Shown here piece by piece: positions 1 through 9,487 of a DNA stretch of 32,929 nucleotides. The notes under the pieces were generated by a model. It searched no databases. It worked only from the letters and a program-made list of their open reading frames with translations, and was not told where the DNA came from. The first letter of the stretch is position 1; each line of letters opens with the position of its first letter. Made by a program: the position numbers and the translations under genes. This DNA is from Hydrogenobaculum sp. (GTDB lineage: Bacteria > Aquificota > Aquificia > Aquificales > Aquificaceae): NCBI GenBank assembly GCA_002878215.1, contig PNJC01000146.1, positions 1-32,929 on the forward strand, in the 5' to 3' direction.

Positions 1-72
1 TATAAGCAAGATTTTAGAATAGACATGATAGAGTATGCTTTAAGAGAGTTGAAAACGTCGAAGAGTTTATAA
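1..72 (+). CDS. 3' end of an upstream gene, reading frame uncertain
   Basis: Frame 1 is open from the window edge to a TAA at 70-72 and encodes 23 residues ending ALRELKTSKSL. A second frame (starting after a TAG at 15-17) stays open to a TAA at 96-98 and encodes a more protein-like ending, VENVEEFIKLVKVGKL. Joining the two near base 54 gives a smooth amphipathic C-terminus, so the true gene may end at 98 with a frameshift between. The gene cannot be identified from so short a tail. It ends shortly before the argG promoter. Confidence 0.45.
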   Translation, partial: YKQDFRIDMIEYALRELKTSKSL

Positions 73-118
73 AGCTTGTAAAAGTCGGGAAACTTTAATT
101 TTTATTCTGCTTTTTGAA

Positions 119-124
119 GTATAA
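119..124 (+). promoter_or_regulatory. -10 box of argG, leaderless type
   Basis: A perfect TATAAT lies 7 bases before the argG ATG at 132 and there is no Shine-Dalgarno sequence. Transcription would start at or one base before the start codon. No convincing -35 box is visible. Confidence 0.6.
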
Positions 125-131
125 TAATATA

Positions 132-1340
132 ATGGCAAAAAGAGTGATACTTGCTTATTCTGGTGGTTTGGATACGTCTATCATAGTAAGATGGCTTACG
201 GAAAGAGGCTTCGAGGTTATAACCTATACGGCAGATGTAGGGCAAAAAGAGGAACTTTCGGAAATACCAGAAAAAGCTAGAAAAGCCGGGGCGATAGAGG
301 CTATAGTAGAAGACATAAGAGAAGAGTTTGCCAAAGATTTTTGTCTTCCAACTCTTAGGGCTTTGGCCTTGTATGAGGGCAAATATCCTTTGACAGCTTC
401 TTTATCAAGGCCCCTCATATCTAAAAAGCTCATAGAATACGCCAAAAAAAGAAATGCAGATTACATAGCTCATGGGTCCACTGGTAAAGGAAACGACCAA
501 GTGAGGTTTGAGGTCTCTGCGTGGGCTTTAAATCCAGATATAGAAGTGCTTGCCCCTGTAAGAGAATGGGAATTCAAATCTAGAGAACAAGAGATAGAAT
601 ACGCTTTAAAATATCAAATACCCGTAAAAGCTACAAAAGAAAATCCTTACTCTATAGATAGAAATCTTTGGGGTGTATCTATAGAATGCGGTATTTTAGA
701 AGACCCTTATCAAGAACCTCCAAAAGATGCCTATCAAATCACAAAAGACCCAGAAGAAGCTCCAAATACTCCAGAATACGTAGAGATAACGTTTGAAGAG
801 GGAAAACCTGTAGCCGTAAACAATAAAACCTTTGATAACCTTTACAAGTTAATAGAGTATCTAAACGATATAGCCTCATTGCATGGAGTAGGGCGCATAG
901 ACATGGTAGAAAATAGGTTGGTGGGTATAAAAAGCAGAGAGATTTACGAAGCTCCCGGGGCTATGTGTTTGTATAAAGCTTACAACGACTTAGCATCTTT
1001 GACTTTGGACAAGTATACCTATCAGTATCTAATAGGCCATGTATCAAACACTTACGCAAACTTAGTATATGAAGGGCTTTGGTTTTCTCCTTTAAGGGAA
1101 GCTTTGGACGCTTTTAACAACAACATATCCAAATACATAAACGGTACAGTAAGACTAAAGCTATACAAAGGAAATATAGATGTGGTAGGAAGAAAATCTC
1201 CAAACGCCCTATATATTGAAGAGCTGTCCACATACACAGAAAAAGATGCTTTCGACCATAAAGCTGGTGCTATGTTTACAAAGGTTTACGGCTTGCCTTT
1301 AAAGGTTTTAGGTCGCGTAAAAGCTAGAAACCAAAAATAA
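132..1340 (+). CDS. argG: Argininosuccinate synthase
   Basis: Joins citrulline and aspartate with ATP to make argininosuccinate, the penultimate step of arginine synthesis in the cytoplasm. The N-terminus MAKRVILAYSGGLDTS holds the PP-loop ATP-binding motif (SGGLDTS). HGSTGKGNDQVRFE near residue 110 is the second family signature, and the roughly 400-residue length is normal. I start at ATG 132, not at the in-frame TTG 114, because the extra residues (MKYNNI) overlap the TATAAT promoter and are not family-like. smc begins 1 base after the stop, so the two are probably co-transcribed although unrelated in function. No other arginine gene is in the window. Confidence 0.97.
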   Translation: MAKRVILAYSGGLDTSIIVRWLTERGFEVITYTADVGQKEELSEIPEKARKAGAIEAIVEDIREEFAKDFCLPTLRALALYEGKYPLTASLSRPLISKKLIEYAKKRNADYIAHGSTGKGNDQVRFEVSAWALNPDIEVLAPVREWEFKSREQEIEYALKYQIPVKATKENPYSIDRNLWGVSIECGILEDPYQEPPKDAYQITKDPEEAPNTPEYVEITFEEGKPVAVNNKTFDNLYKLIEYLNDIASLHGVGRIDMVENRLVGIKSREIYEAPGAMCLYKAYNDLASLTLDKYTYQYLIGHVSNTYANLVYEGLWFSPLREALDAFNNNISKYINGTVRLKLYKGNIDVVGRKSPNALYIEELSTYTEKDAFDHKAGAMFTKVYGLPLKVLGRVKARNQK

Positions 1341-1341
1341 G

Positions 1342-4300
1342 ATGGAAAATGCCTACATAGAAAAAATTGTAGTTACAAACTTTAAATCTTACGGTACAGA
1401 AAAACTAGAAATACCCATAGGGGAGGGTTTTATAGGGATTGTGGGACCAAACGGAGCAGGCAAATCAAACATAGGTGATGCCATATCCTTTGGTCTTGGG
1501 CTTTCCACATCAAAAACCATGCGCGCTAAAAATCTTACACACCTTATATATTCAAAACAAGGCCAAAGAGAAGACTTTGCACAGGTGGATATATACTTTG
1601 CAAACCCTCAAATATTTGGATACGATGAGTTTATAGTTACAAGGATTATTTATAAAGATGGTAAAAGCGTATATAAACTAAACGGCAAGGTTATAAGGGA
1701 AAAAGATTTACATCTAATACTTGCAAAAGGCGGTATATACAAAGAAGGTTACAACATAGTATTACAAGGAGATATAGTAAAATTTGTCAAAATAACACCT
1801 TTAGAGCGAAGAAAAATAATAGAAGATGTAGCGGGTATAAGCGAATACGAACAAAAAAGACAGTTTGCTTTAGAAGAACTAGGAGAAGCAGATATAAAAA
1901 TAAGAGAGTTAAAACCGCTTGTAGAAGAATTGGAGACAAATTTAGAAAAATTTGAGAAAGAGAAAGAAAGGCTTCGTCAATACAAGGCTTTAATCGAAAA
2001 AAAACATACGCTTGAATGTGTTTTGCTTTTAAAAGAAAAACAAAGCCTTTTAAAGGACTTACAAAAAACTTTGGAAGAAAAAGAAACTTTGGAAGCTAAA
2101 AGCTCAAAACTTTTGGAAACCATAGATATAAAAACAAAAGAACTAAAAGATGTAGAGCAAAAAATAACAAGTTTGCAAGAAACCCTTCTTCCTTATAGAG
2201 AATCGTCTGGTAAGTTATCTGCAAAGATAGAGTATATAAAAGAGCAAAAAGCCTCAAAAGAGCAAGAACTAAAAAAAGAACTATCTCACAAAGAAGACAT
2301 TGAAAAAAAGATTGATTTTCTTGAAAAAGATTTGCTCAGTTTAGAAAAAGAGCTTTTAGAAGTAGAACAAGAAAAAATATCAAAAGAAAAAGAGATTTAT
2401 AGCATAGAAAATGCAATCAAAGAAAAAGAAAAGGAGTTAAAAGCCACGGAAGAAAAGCTAAACCTATCACCAGAAGAGATAGAGGAAATAGAAAAAAAAG
2501 AAAAAGAGCTAAAAGCTGTGTTAGAACAAAAGAAAAAAGAATACCAACACTATGTAGAGCAAATTCAAGATATGTCTCAAAAACAAAATAGATACAAAGA
2601 TGATATAGAAAGATTAAAAGCCGATTTACAAGCGTTAGAACAAAAAGACTCTATTGAAGAAAAACTAAAAACCTTTCAAAAAAATATAGAAGACGCAAGG
2701 CTTTCCATAGAGGCAATACAACAAACCATAGCCAAATACACAAGCTCGTTGACAGAAACAAAAAAAGAAATAGAGCAAATCATATCAGAAAAAGCAAGAA
2801 TAGAGTCTCAGCTTAGATACAACGATGATGATACGTTTATCTTTCAAAATATAAAAGGTGTCTACGGCAAAGTAGAAGATCTTATAAGCCTAAAAGATGA
2901 AGAATACAAGATTGCTATAGAAGCATCAGCCGGTGGTAGACTTTCTTATGTAGTAGTGGAATCTGAAGAAATAGCAAAGCAGTGTATTGAGCTTTTAAAA
3001 AAACAATCTGACAAAAGGGTTAGTTTTATACCGCTAAACCGTATAAAAACCCAGTCGTTGCCACCTTACCCAAGACAGCGAGGATACATAGACTTTGCAG
3101 TAAAGCTTGTTGATTACGATAAAACGTTGGAAGCTGCTATAAGCTTTGTCTTTGGTGATACCCTTGTGGTAGAAAGCTTTGATGTAGCTAAAAGCCTACA
3201 AAACTACAGATGTGTAACATTGGAAGGAGAGGTATTTGAAAAATCTGGTGTTATTAGCGGTGGAAAAACAAAACAACACTCAAACATAGGTAAAAAAGCT
3301 CTTTTAGAAAAACTTGAATCTTTAAACGAAAAATACAGCATCTTAAAAGCAAAAGAACAACAGCTAGACCAAAACATCGGTAAGGCAAAGTCTTCGCTCA
3401 TAGAAAAAGAGGGCATAATAGCAATAAATACAAAGTACATAAAGGATTTGGAAAATCAAAAAAAAGATACACTCTCACAAAAATCAAACATATTAGAGCG
3501 CATAAAAGCCGGCGAAGAATATATAGAGCATTTAGAAAACAAGAAAAAAGAACTTTTAGAGATGTTAGAACCTCTAAAAGAGGAAATCAAGTACATAGAA
3601 GAAAAACTAACAAACCTAGAACTTAGAAAAAAAGATATACTTTCTTACTATACAAGCAAAGAGATAAAACAATTAAAAGACACTATAGAGTCTTACAAAA
3701 AACTCCATTTAGATAAGACGAAAGAACTAAACGCCGTAGAATTAAAGAAAAATGACATTTCCAAAAATATAGAATATGTAAAATCATCTATAGACCAGAA
3801 AAAGCAAGAGCTTATCACCATAAATTCTCAATTAAAGAACTTAGAAGAAGAGTTAACGTCTTTAGAGCTTGAATTAAACAGCACAGAAGAAGAGTTGAAA
3901 GAATCAAATGCGATGTTTTACAAACTATACGAAGAGAAAGAGCTTTTAGAAAAAGATCAAAAAAATCTACAATCGGAGCTAGGCGGCCTCAAGTTAGAGC
4001 ATGAGAGACTTTTAGAAGAGATTGGCTCTTTATCAAACGATATCACAAGAATCCAAACAAAGGTAGAATCCATAAACGATGCTCTAAAAGAAAAGCAATA
4101 CGACGGTAAAATCTACGAAGAGCAAAATCAAAGTATATCAAAGATAAAAGAAGAGTTAGAACATACAAAGAAACTTTTAGAAAATATGACGGATATAAAC
4201 TTAAAAGCTGAAGAAGAGTATGAAGAAACCCTAAATAGATTAAAAGATTACAAAGAAAAGCTAGAACAACTTATTAAAGATAAGCAAGCTATAAAAGCCA

Positions 4301-4788
4301 TGATAGAAGAAATAGATAGAAAAAAGTACAACGCTTTTATGGAAGCTTTTAACAACATAAGAAAAAATTTCAAAGAAATATACAAAAAAGTGTCTTATCA
4401 AGGAAAAGCAGATTTATCTTTGGACAACGAAGAAGACCCATTTTCTGGCGGTGTTTCCATATTTGTAAAACCAAGAGGGAAGGATGTGCAGTATGTAGAG
4501 GCAATGTCTGGTGGAGAACAAACCCTGGCAGCCATGTCTTTAATTTTTGCCATACAAGAGTATAAACCTTCAGTATTTTACTACTTTGATGAGATAGATG
4601 CCCATTTAGATGAAGCAAACGCATACCTTCTTGGTCAAATGATAAAGGAAAAATCCAAAAATGTGCAATTTATAGTTGTAACTCTTAGAGAAAACTTAGC
4701 AAACTTTGCGGACAAGCTTATAGGAGTTACCAACAAAGATGGTATTTCAAAAACGCTTACCTTCAAATCCTTAAAAGAGGTATCCTAA
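1342..4788 (+). CDS. smc: Chromosome segregation protein SMC
   Basis: ATPase of the condensin complex (normally with ScpA and ScpB, not in the window) that organises and segregates the chromosome. The 1148 residues show the full SMC plan. The head Walker A is GPNGAGKSN near residues 35-43, followed by a long glutamate/lysine-rich coiled coil. A globular hinge lies around residues 500-640 (GVYGKVEDL to SGVISGGK), then a returning coiled coil. The C-terminal head has the ABC signature MSGGEQT near 1052 and Walker B VFYYFDEIDAHLD near 1076. The VAGISEYEQKR segment near residue 160 is also characteristic. The ATG start sits 1 base after argG. The gene is intact, with the usual family length. Confidence 0.97.
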   Translation: MENAYIEKIVVTNFKSYGTEKLEIPIGEGFIGIVGPNGAGKSNIGDAISFGLGLSTSKTMRAKNLTHLIYSKQGQREDFAQVDIYFANPQIFGYDEFIVTRIIYKDGKSVYKLNGKVIREKDLHLILAKGGIYKEGYNIVLQGDIVKFVKITPLERRKIIEDVAGISEYEQKRQFALEELGEADIKIRELKPLVEELETNLEKFEKEKERLRQYKALIEKKHTLECVLLLKEKQSLLKDLQKTLEEKETLEAKSSKLLETIDIKTKELKDVEQKITSLQETLLPYRESSGKLSAKIEYIKEQKASKEQELKKELSHKEDIEKKIDFLEKDLLSLEKELLEVEQEKISKEKEIYSIENAIKEKEKELKATEEKLNLSPEEIEEIEKKEKELKAVLEQKKKEYQHYVEQIQDMSQKQNRYKDDIERLKADLQALEQKDSIEEKLKTFQKNIEDARLSIEAIQQTIAKYTSSLTETKKEIEQIISEKARIESQLRYNDDDTFIFQNIKGVYGKVEDLISLKDEEYKIAIEASAGGRLSYVVVESEEIAKQCIELLKKQSDKRVSFIPLNRIKTQSLPPYPRQRGYIDFAVKLVDYDKTLEAAISFVFGDTLVVESFDVAKSLQNYRCVTLEGEVFEKSGVISGGKTKQHSNIGKKALLEKLESLNEKYSILKAKEQQLDQNIGKAKSSLIEKEGIIAINTKYIKDLENQKKDTLSQKSNILERIKAGEEYIEHLENKKKELLEMLEPLKEEIKYIEEKLTNLELRKKDILSYYTSKEIKQLKDTIESYKKLHLDKTKELNAVELKKNDISKNIEYVKSSIDQKKQELITINSQLKNLEEELTSLELELNSTEEELKESNAMFYKLYEEKELLEKDQKNLQSELGGLKLEHERLLEEIGSLSNDITRIQTKVESINDALKEKQYDGKIYEEQNQSISKIKEELEHTKKLLENMTDINLKAEEEYEETLNRLKDYKEKLEQLIKDKQAIKAMIEEIDRKKYNAFMEAFNNIRKNFKEIYKKVSYQGKADLSLDNEEDPFSGGVSIFVKPRGKDVQYVEAMSGGEQTLAAMSLIFAIQEYKPSVFYYFDEIDAHLDEANAYLLGQMIKEKSKNVQFIVVTLRENLANFADKLIGVTNKDGISKTLTFKSLKEVS

Positions 4789-4794
4789 GCTATA

Positions 4795-4803
4795 TGCTAT
4801 AAT
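4795..4803 (+). promoter_or_regulatory. Extended -10 promoter of the FAH-gene operon, leaderless type
   Basis: TGC followed by TATAAT is an extended -10 element. Eight bases separate it from the ATG at 4812 and no Shine-Dalgarno is present. The element overlaps the region just after the smc stop and would drive the long 4812-10325 gene series. Confidence 0.6.
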
Positions 4804-4811
4804 TAGATTTC

Positions 4812-5492
4812 ATGTACAGATTTCAAAGAAAAAATGACGGTATTTGGCTTTTAGGAGAAAGTGAAGAGATAGAATTTAAACCCACAAAAATAGTATGCGT
4901 TGGGTTAAACTACAAAGCTCACGCTAAAGAATTAAACATGGATATACCAAAAGAACCCTTGTTGTTTCTAAAACCCACAAGCAGCATCATTCTAGACCAA
5001 GAATACATCTTATATCCAAAATCTTCTACAAGGGTTGACTACGAAGGAGAGCTTGCTATAGTGATATCAAAACAATCAAAAAAACTCTCTTACAAAGATG
5101 CGAAAGATGCAATATTGGGCTTTTCCATAGCAAACGACGTAACAGCAAGAGATTTGCAAAAAAAAGATATTCAGTTCACAAGATCAAAATCCTTTGATAC
5201 ATTTTGCCCCATAGGACCAACAATAGTAAAAGATATAGACCCATTTAACTTAAGCATAAAAACATTTTTAAACAACGAACTAAAACAGTCTGGTCATACC
5301 TCGGATATGATATTTGATGTATATGAGATTGTAAGCTTTATATCTTACGTTATGACTCTCTACCCACACGATATAATTATCACAGGTACACCGCCTGGTG
5401 TTGGTCCAATGCAAAAAGAAGACAAGGTAAGTATAGAGATAGAAGGAATAGGCATCCTGACAAACACTGTTAAAGAAGATGTGGAAAACTAA
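4812..5492 (+). CDS. Fumarylacetoacetate hydrolase (FAH) family protein
   Basis: 226 residues, typical of the small single-domain FAH proteins that act as acylpyruvate hydrolases, decarboxylases or oxaloacetate tautomerases on small 2-oxo acids. Family motifs in order are [12 protein letters not shown] (residue 32 onward), [11 protein letters not shown] with metal-binding acidic residues, [24 protein letters not shown], and [12 protein letters not shown] near the C-terminus. The exact substrate cannot be read from sequence. It is the first gene of a long overlapping series, and its last 14 bases overlap the start of the permease gene, so the two are translationally coupled. Confidence 0.85.
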   Translation: MYRFQRKNDGIWLLGESEEIEFKPTKIVCVGLNYKAHAKELNMDIPKEPLLFLKPTSSIILDQEYILYPKSSTRVDYEGELAIVISKQSKKLSYKDAKDAILGFSIANDVTARDLQKKDIQFTRSKSFDTFCPIGPTIVKDIDPFNLSIKTFLNNELKQSGHTSDMIFDVYEIVSFISYVMTLYPHDIIITGTPPGVGPMQKEDKVSIEIEGIGILTNTVKEDVEN

Positions 5493-6432
5493 ATTTGCAC
5501 TTAGCATAATTATATTTTTGGTGATTCTTGCTATATTTGCTCCTTTTATAGCCCCATATTCATATAAAAAGCAATTCAGAGACTACGTGTTTGCCCCGCC
5601 TACCCATATACACATGTCTTTAAAAGGTTTATACATATACAGATTAAAACCTGTAAAATCTTTAACTAGAGCTTATAAAGAGGATAAGAACAAAATCTGT
5701 TATATAGATTTTTTTGTGAAATCAAAAAAGGATTTTAAGCTTTTTAGACCAAGCTGCGGACATATATTTTTACTCGGTACAGATGCTCTTGGAAGGGACG
5801 AATTTTCTAGGCTTTTATACGCTTTAAGAGTTTCTCTTGCCATATCTGTAATAGGTGCTATCACCACAATCACAGTAGGAACTTTGATAGGTAGCTTGGC
5901 AGGGTATGTAGGCGGATTTTTAGACAACATCGTTATGAGACTTGTAGAAGTTATGATGGCCATGCCCACATTTTATCTTATGCTATCCATAAGAGCGCTT
6001 TTCCCTCTTGATATATCTGGAGTTTATGTATTTGGAATGATTGTTTTTATATTGTCGTTTTTTGGTTTTGCACCGTTTTCAAGGATTATAAGAGGAATGG
6101 TGTTGTCCATAAGAGAATACGATTATGTAAATGTTGCAAAATTTTACGGAGCGAATCCCTTTTACATTATTTTCAAACATATTCTACCAAACATAAAAAG
6201 CTACATTGTTATAAGTACGGTTTTATCTATACCAGCTTACATAGTAGCTGAAGGTTCTCTTAGCTTTCTTGGACTTGGTATTCAAGAGCCGTATCCATCT
6301 TTGGGAAACATGCTACCAAAAAGCATATACATTATATTGCTATATCCTTGGACTCTGTCATCGGCTGTTGTAATATTTTTGCTTATAGTAGCGTTAAATC
6401 TCTTAGGAGATGGATTATCAGAGCGAGAATGA
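5479..6432 (+). CDS. ABC transporter permease, OppC/DppC family
   Basis: Inner-membrane permease of the peptide/nickel importer type. An N-terminal membrane segment (residues 6-27) is followed by an unusually long periplasmic stretch of about 60 residues before [15 protein letters not shown], the OppC-type motif. Several further membrane segments carry the EAA loop [16 protein letters not shown], which contacts the ATPase, and the [16 protein letters not shown] signature follows. No partner permease, ATPase or binding protein lies nearby, so the rest of the transporter must be elsewhere. The start overlaps the previous gene by 14 bases, and the stop shares an ATGA with the DUF58 gene. Confidence 0.88.
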   Translation: MWKTKFALSIIIFLVILAIFAPFIAPYSYKKQFRDYVFAPPTHIHMSLKGLYIYRLKPVKSLTRAYKEDKNKICYIDFFVKSKKDFKLFRPSCGHIFLLGTDALGRDEFSRLLYALRVSLAISVIGAITTITVGTLIGSLAGYVGGFLDNIVMRLVEVMMAMPTFYLMLSIRALFPLDISGVYVFGMIVFILSFFGFAPFSRIIRGMVLSIREYDYVNVAKFYGANPFYIIFKHILPNIKSYIVISTVLSIPAYIVAEGSLSFLGLGIQEPYPSLGNMLPKSIYIILLYPWTLSSAVVIFLLIVALNLLGDGLSERE

Positions 6433-7328
6433 ATGTAAAAATAACTCCCCTTGGCATATTTTATATAATCATAATGCTTCTTTTTGGTTTTGCTGCAATA
6501 AACACTGCCAACAATCTCCTTTACATGATTACATCTTTTATGATGGCTTTTATGATAATAAGCGGTGTTATATCTTACTACAATATAAAATTTTTAGAAG
6601 TAACGTTTGTGAAAGCTTATGATTTTTTTGCAAATGAACCAGGAATAGTAGTCTTGTCTATAAAAAATCGGAAGAACTGGCCCTCTTTTCTTTTAAATAT
6701 ATTTGTGGCAAAAGACTTACATAAAGATATAAAAAGATTTTTTAAAAAATATAAAACTTTTGAAGTACTGTATGAAAAATCTATTTTTATATTAAAAGCT
6801 AAAGAAGAAAAACAAATAGAGATTATATTAAGCTTTGAAAAAAGAGGCAATTACAAAGAGCTTGAGATTTACTTATCTTCTGACTTTCCTTTTGGTTTTG
6901 CGTATAGGGAGATGAAATATACAATCCCAGCTGATATATACGTATATCCAAATCCAAAACAATGCAAAACAAACGCGGCTCAATACAAATCAGAAAAAGG
7001 TTTTACAAAAACAAGCGAGGGACAAGAACTTTATCAAATAAAAGAATATCAAAGCGAGCACCCAAAATATATAAACTGGAAAGCCTCAGCCAAAGTGCAA
7101 AAGTTGATGGTAAACGATTTTTCAGATTTTATAAGCAAAGAAATCATACTAAGACCAGAAGATTTTGATATGGACTTAGAGCAAAAGCTATCTTGCATGA
7201 GTTTCATAGTGTTAGAAGCCTCAAAACAAAATGCGAAAATAGGGCTTGATTGGAATGGTTTTGTTATTCCACCTAGCGATTCTACGTTTCATTATATAAA
7301 AATTTTGAGATTCTTGGCTACGGCGTAA
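6429..7328 (+). CDS. DUF58 domain protein
   Basis: 299 residues. Two closely spaced membrane segments at the N-terminus (about residues 9-50) are followed by a cytoplasmic or surface domain. The DUF58 core GQELYQIKEYQSEHPKYINW plus KASAKVQKLMVNDF lies around residues 198-235. Such proteins often accompany MoxR AAA ATPases in envelope or stress systems, but no moxR gene is present here. The ATG at 6429 is chosen because it overlaps the permease stop as ATGA. The longer in-frame extension upstream lies wholly inside the permease gene. Confidence 0.8.
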   Translation: MNVKITPLGIFYIIIMLLFGFAAINTANNLLYMITSFMMAFMIISGVISYYNIKFLEVTFVKAYDFFANEPGIVVLSIKNRKNWPSFLLNIFVAKDLHKDIKRFFKKYKTFEVLYEKSIFILKAKEEKQIEIILSFEKRGNYKELEIYLSSDFPFGFAYREMKYTIPADIYVYPNPKQCKTNAAQYKSEKGFTKTSEGQELYQIKEYQSEHPKYINWKASAKVQKLMVNDFSDFISKEIILRPEDFDMDLEQKLSCMSFIVLEASKQNAKIGLDWNGFVIPPSDSTFHYIKILRFLATA

Positions 7329-7340
7329 AAGTTGGCAACA

Positions 7341-7349
7341 TGTTATAAT
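7341..7349 (+). promoter_or_regulatory. Extended -10 promoter, leaderless type
   Basis: TGT followed by TATAAT lies 9 bases before the ATG at 7359. It sits in the 30-base gap after the DUF58 gene and suggests an internal promoter for the downstream group. Confidence 0.5.
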
Positions 7350-7358
7350 TTATTGAAG

Positions 7359-7586
7359 ATGGATTATTTAAAGCATCTTTTTAGTAGCGATTTTATATTG
7401 GTAGCTGGGGTATTTGGCATTTTATTTTACTTTTTATACGATGCCATAAGAAGGAAAAAATGGGGATGGGCTATTTTCTTAGCTATTTTACCCCTTGGCT
7501 TTATAAGCGTTCCGTTATATATTTTATTTGGATTTAACGATGGAGCAAAAAGTGAAGATAGAAACGATAGCAACAAAACCAATTGA
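7359..7586 (+). CDS. Small two-segment membrane protein
   Basis: 75 residues with two predicted membrane helices (about residues 13-30 and 40-60) separated by a basic loop, AIRRKKWG. The C-terminal tail is polar (FNDGAKSEDRNDSNKTN). I do not recognise a family. ATG 7359 is preferred over an in-frame TTG at 7332, which would place the TATAAT promoter inside the coding sequence. The 3' end overlaps the metallo-hydrolase gene by 47 bases. Confidence 0.6.
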   Translation: MDYLKHLFSSDFILVAGVFGILFYFLYDAIRRKKWGWAIFLAILPLGFISVPLYILFGFNDGAKSEDRNDSNKTN

Positions 7587-8181
7587 CGAAAACTGTACCG
7601 TTATAAAAAACGAGGAAACAAAAGAAGCCATTGTTGTAGACCCGGGCTCAGATATAGAAAACATATTAGAAGCTATAAAAGACTTCAAGGTGGTGGCTAT
7701 ACTAGCCACGCACGGGCACTATGATCACGTAGGACAAGTAGCCACATTAAAAGAAATATACAACGCACCTTTTTACATAAATAAAGAAGATGAATTTTTG
7801 CTAAAAGACGAGATTCTTCCGGGCTTTTCATTGTATCTAAACGCAAAAACACCACCAAAGCCTGATTTTTACCTAAAAGACGAAGACAAGCTAAATATAG
7901 CTGGAATAGACATAGAGGTTATCCACACACCAGGCCATACCCCAGGAGGATGCTGTTTTTACATAAAATCTCAAAACACCCTTATAGCTGGAGATACGCT
8001 TTTCAAAGGAGGCGTTGGAAGAACAGATTTACCTGGTGGTTCTTGGGAAAAGTTAGCCTCGTCTTTAAAAAAGATTTTTTCTACTTTTCCAAAAGATACA
8101 AAGGTTATATGCGGGCACTATCAAGACACAACGTTAGAGCATGAGTTAAAATTTAATCCATTCCTTAGGGGCTTATGGTGA
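7540..8181 (+). CDS. Metallo-beta-lactamase-fold hydrolase, glyoxalase II-like
   Basis: 213 residues of the compact hydroxyacylglutathione hydrolase-like family (YcbL type). The metal site is visible in THGHYDHVG (HxHxDH), HTPGHTPGG, AGDTLFKGGVGRTDLPGG and CGHYQDTTLEHE. Likely a two-metal thioester hydrolase, with substrate unknown. The ATG at 7540 gives MEQKVKIETIATKP, a normal family N-terminus. The TTG 12 bases earlier is less likely. The gene starts inside the preceding small gene and overlaps the next start by 7 bases. Confidence 0.87.
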   Translation: MEQKVKIETIATKPIDENCTVIKNEETKEAIVVDPGSDIENILEAIKDFKVVAILATHGHYDHVGQVATLKEIYNAPFYINKEDEFLLKDEILPGFSLYLNAKTPPKPDFYLKDEDKLNIAGIDIEVIHTPGHTPGGCCFYIKSQNTLIAGDTLFKGGVGRTDLPGGSWEKLASSLKKIFSTFPKDTKVICGHYQDTTLEHELKFNPFLRGLW

Positions 8182-8564
8182 AGACTATAGTAGGCCTATA
8201 CGCTGGAGAGATATTTGCAATAGTTTTTATAGTCTCTTATGTGCTTTTTAGAAAGCTAGAATCCAAAAACTTAGCCGGAAGAATATATGGACAAATACTT
8301 TGGAGATTTTATAAAATAGCCATTTTAGAACTTTTGTTGGTATTTTTTCTAAATATCAGCCTCTATACGTTTTTTATGATTTTGGGACTACTGGCAAATA
8401 TATATTTGTCTTATTATACTAAAAGCCTAAAACAAAGCATAGGAGATATAGATAAAATAGATATAAACGACCCTAGAAGGGGGAAATTTAGAAAAGTTTC
8501 TAAGGCATCTTCTTTTATGCTAATTTTAAATATGATTTTAGCTATTATCTACTTGTTAAAATGA
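8175..8564 (+). CDS. Membrane protein of unknown function
   Basis: 129 residues with about four predicted membrane helices (near 8-25, 45-62, 63-82 and 108-128). Two loops are basic: FRKLESKNLAGR after the first helix, and DPRRGKFRKVSK before the last. I recognise no family. The start ATGGTGA overlaps the hydrolase stop, and its own stop overlaps the thiL ATG as ATGA, so it is translated as part of the same operon. Confidence 0.65.
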   Translation: MVKTIVGLYAGEIFAIVFIVSYVLFRKLESKNLAGRIYGQILWRFYKIAILELLLVFFLNISLYTFFMILGLLANIYLSYYTKSLKQSIGDIDKIDINDPRRGKFRKVSKASSFMLILNMILAIIYLLK

Positions 8565-9487
8565 TAGGAGAGTTCGAACTTATAAAAAAACTTACCGCAA
8601 TACTTGAAGACAATAGCATAGGTGATGATACTGCTTACATTAACATAGACAACAAAGTTAGTTTAAATATTACTTGCGACGCTTTTTTAGAAGATGTGCA
8701 TTTTTTAAGACGATATCCGCCAGAATCCATTGGCTTTAAATCTATATCCATAAACGTATCAGACATAGTGGCAAACGGCGGTAAACCTCTTTATAGCCTT
8801 ATCTCTCTTATGATACCAGATGATATAGACGAAAGATTTATAGAACGCATTTACGAAGGAGTGAAGTCCGCTTCTTTGTTTTACAATCTAAAAATAGTTG
8901 GTGGTAATATATCAAAATCTTCAAAACTGGGTATAGATGTATTTTTAATAGGTGAAGTAGATAGGTTTGTTTCAAGGGCTGGTGCAAATGTAGGTGATGA
9001 TGTAGTAGTAAGCGGGACTCTTGGAGATTCGTATGCAGGTTTTAAGCTTTTAACATCAAAAAAACAATATGAAGAGTATGAGCTAAGGCTAATAGAGAGG
9101 CATTTAAGACCAACTGCCAGAATAGACTATATAAACCATATACGCAAATACGCTAGTGCCTCCATGGATATATCCGATGGACTATCTTCTGATTTATGGC
9201 ATATTGCAGAGCGCTCAAACGTTGTAATAGATATAGATTTAAACAAAATACCTATTTCTCGTGAGCTTAGACTTTACGCTTCAAAAGAAAATCTAAACCC
9301 TTACGACTTGGCTTTATCTGGCGGCGAAGATTATCAACTCTTGTTTTGCCAAAAAAAAGAACACTTTAACCCGTTTTTAGACAACACTGTGATAGGACAA
9401 GTAGTAGAAAAAGGTAAAGCCTTGGTGCTTGTAAATGGAAAAGAGCTTGAAAGAACAGGTTTTGACCACTTTAAGAACCGACAATAG
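8561..9487 (+). CDS. thiL: Thiamine-monophosphate kinase
   Basis: Phosphorylates thiamine phosphate to thiamine diphosphate, the active cofactor. 308 residues with the AIR-synthase-like fold. Motifs are GDDTAYI near residue 21, VNVSDIVANGGKP near 65, VGGNIS near 112, MDISDGLSSDLWHIA near 204, and LSGGEDYQLLF near 252. The start ATG overlaps the preceding stop as ATGA. No other thiamine gene is visible, so its position in this operon gives no functional clue. Confidence 0.95.
   Translation: MIGEFELIKKLTAILEDNSIGDDTAYINIDNKVSLNITCDAFLEDVHFLRRYPPESIGFKSISINVSDIVANGGKPLYSLISLMIPDDIDERFIERIYEGVKSASLFYNLKIVGGNISKSSKLGIDVFLIGEVDRFVSRAGANVGDDVVVSGTLGDSYAGFKLLTSKKQYEEYELRLIERHLRPTARIDYINHIRKYASASMDISDGLSSDLWHIAERSNVVIDIDLNKIPISRELRLYASKENLNPYDLALSGGEDYQLLFCQKKEHFNPFLDNTVIGQVVEKGKALVLVNGKELERTGFDHFKNRQ

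Noticed and set aside
45-60. Programmed -1 frameshift site in the upstream gene
   Set aside because: There is no classical slippery heptamer and no visible downstream hairpin; mutation or sequencing error is simpler.
114-131. Upstream TTG start for argG
   Set aside because: It would add non-family residues and place the TATAAT box inside the gene; ATG 132 gives the normal N-terminus.
6410-6622. Plus-strand 70-codon frame over the permease/DUF58 junction
   Set aside because: It overlaps the well-supported DUF58 gene in another frame and has no family resemblance.
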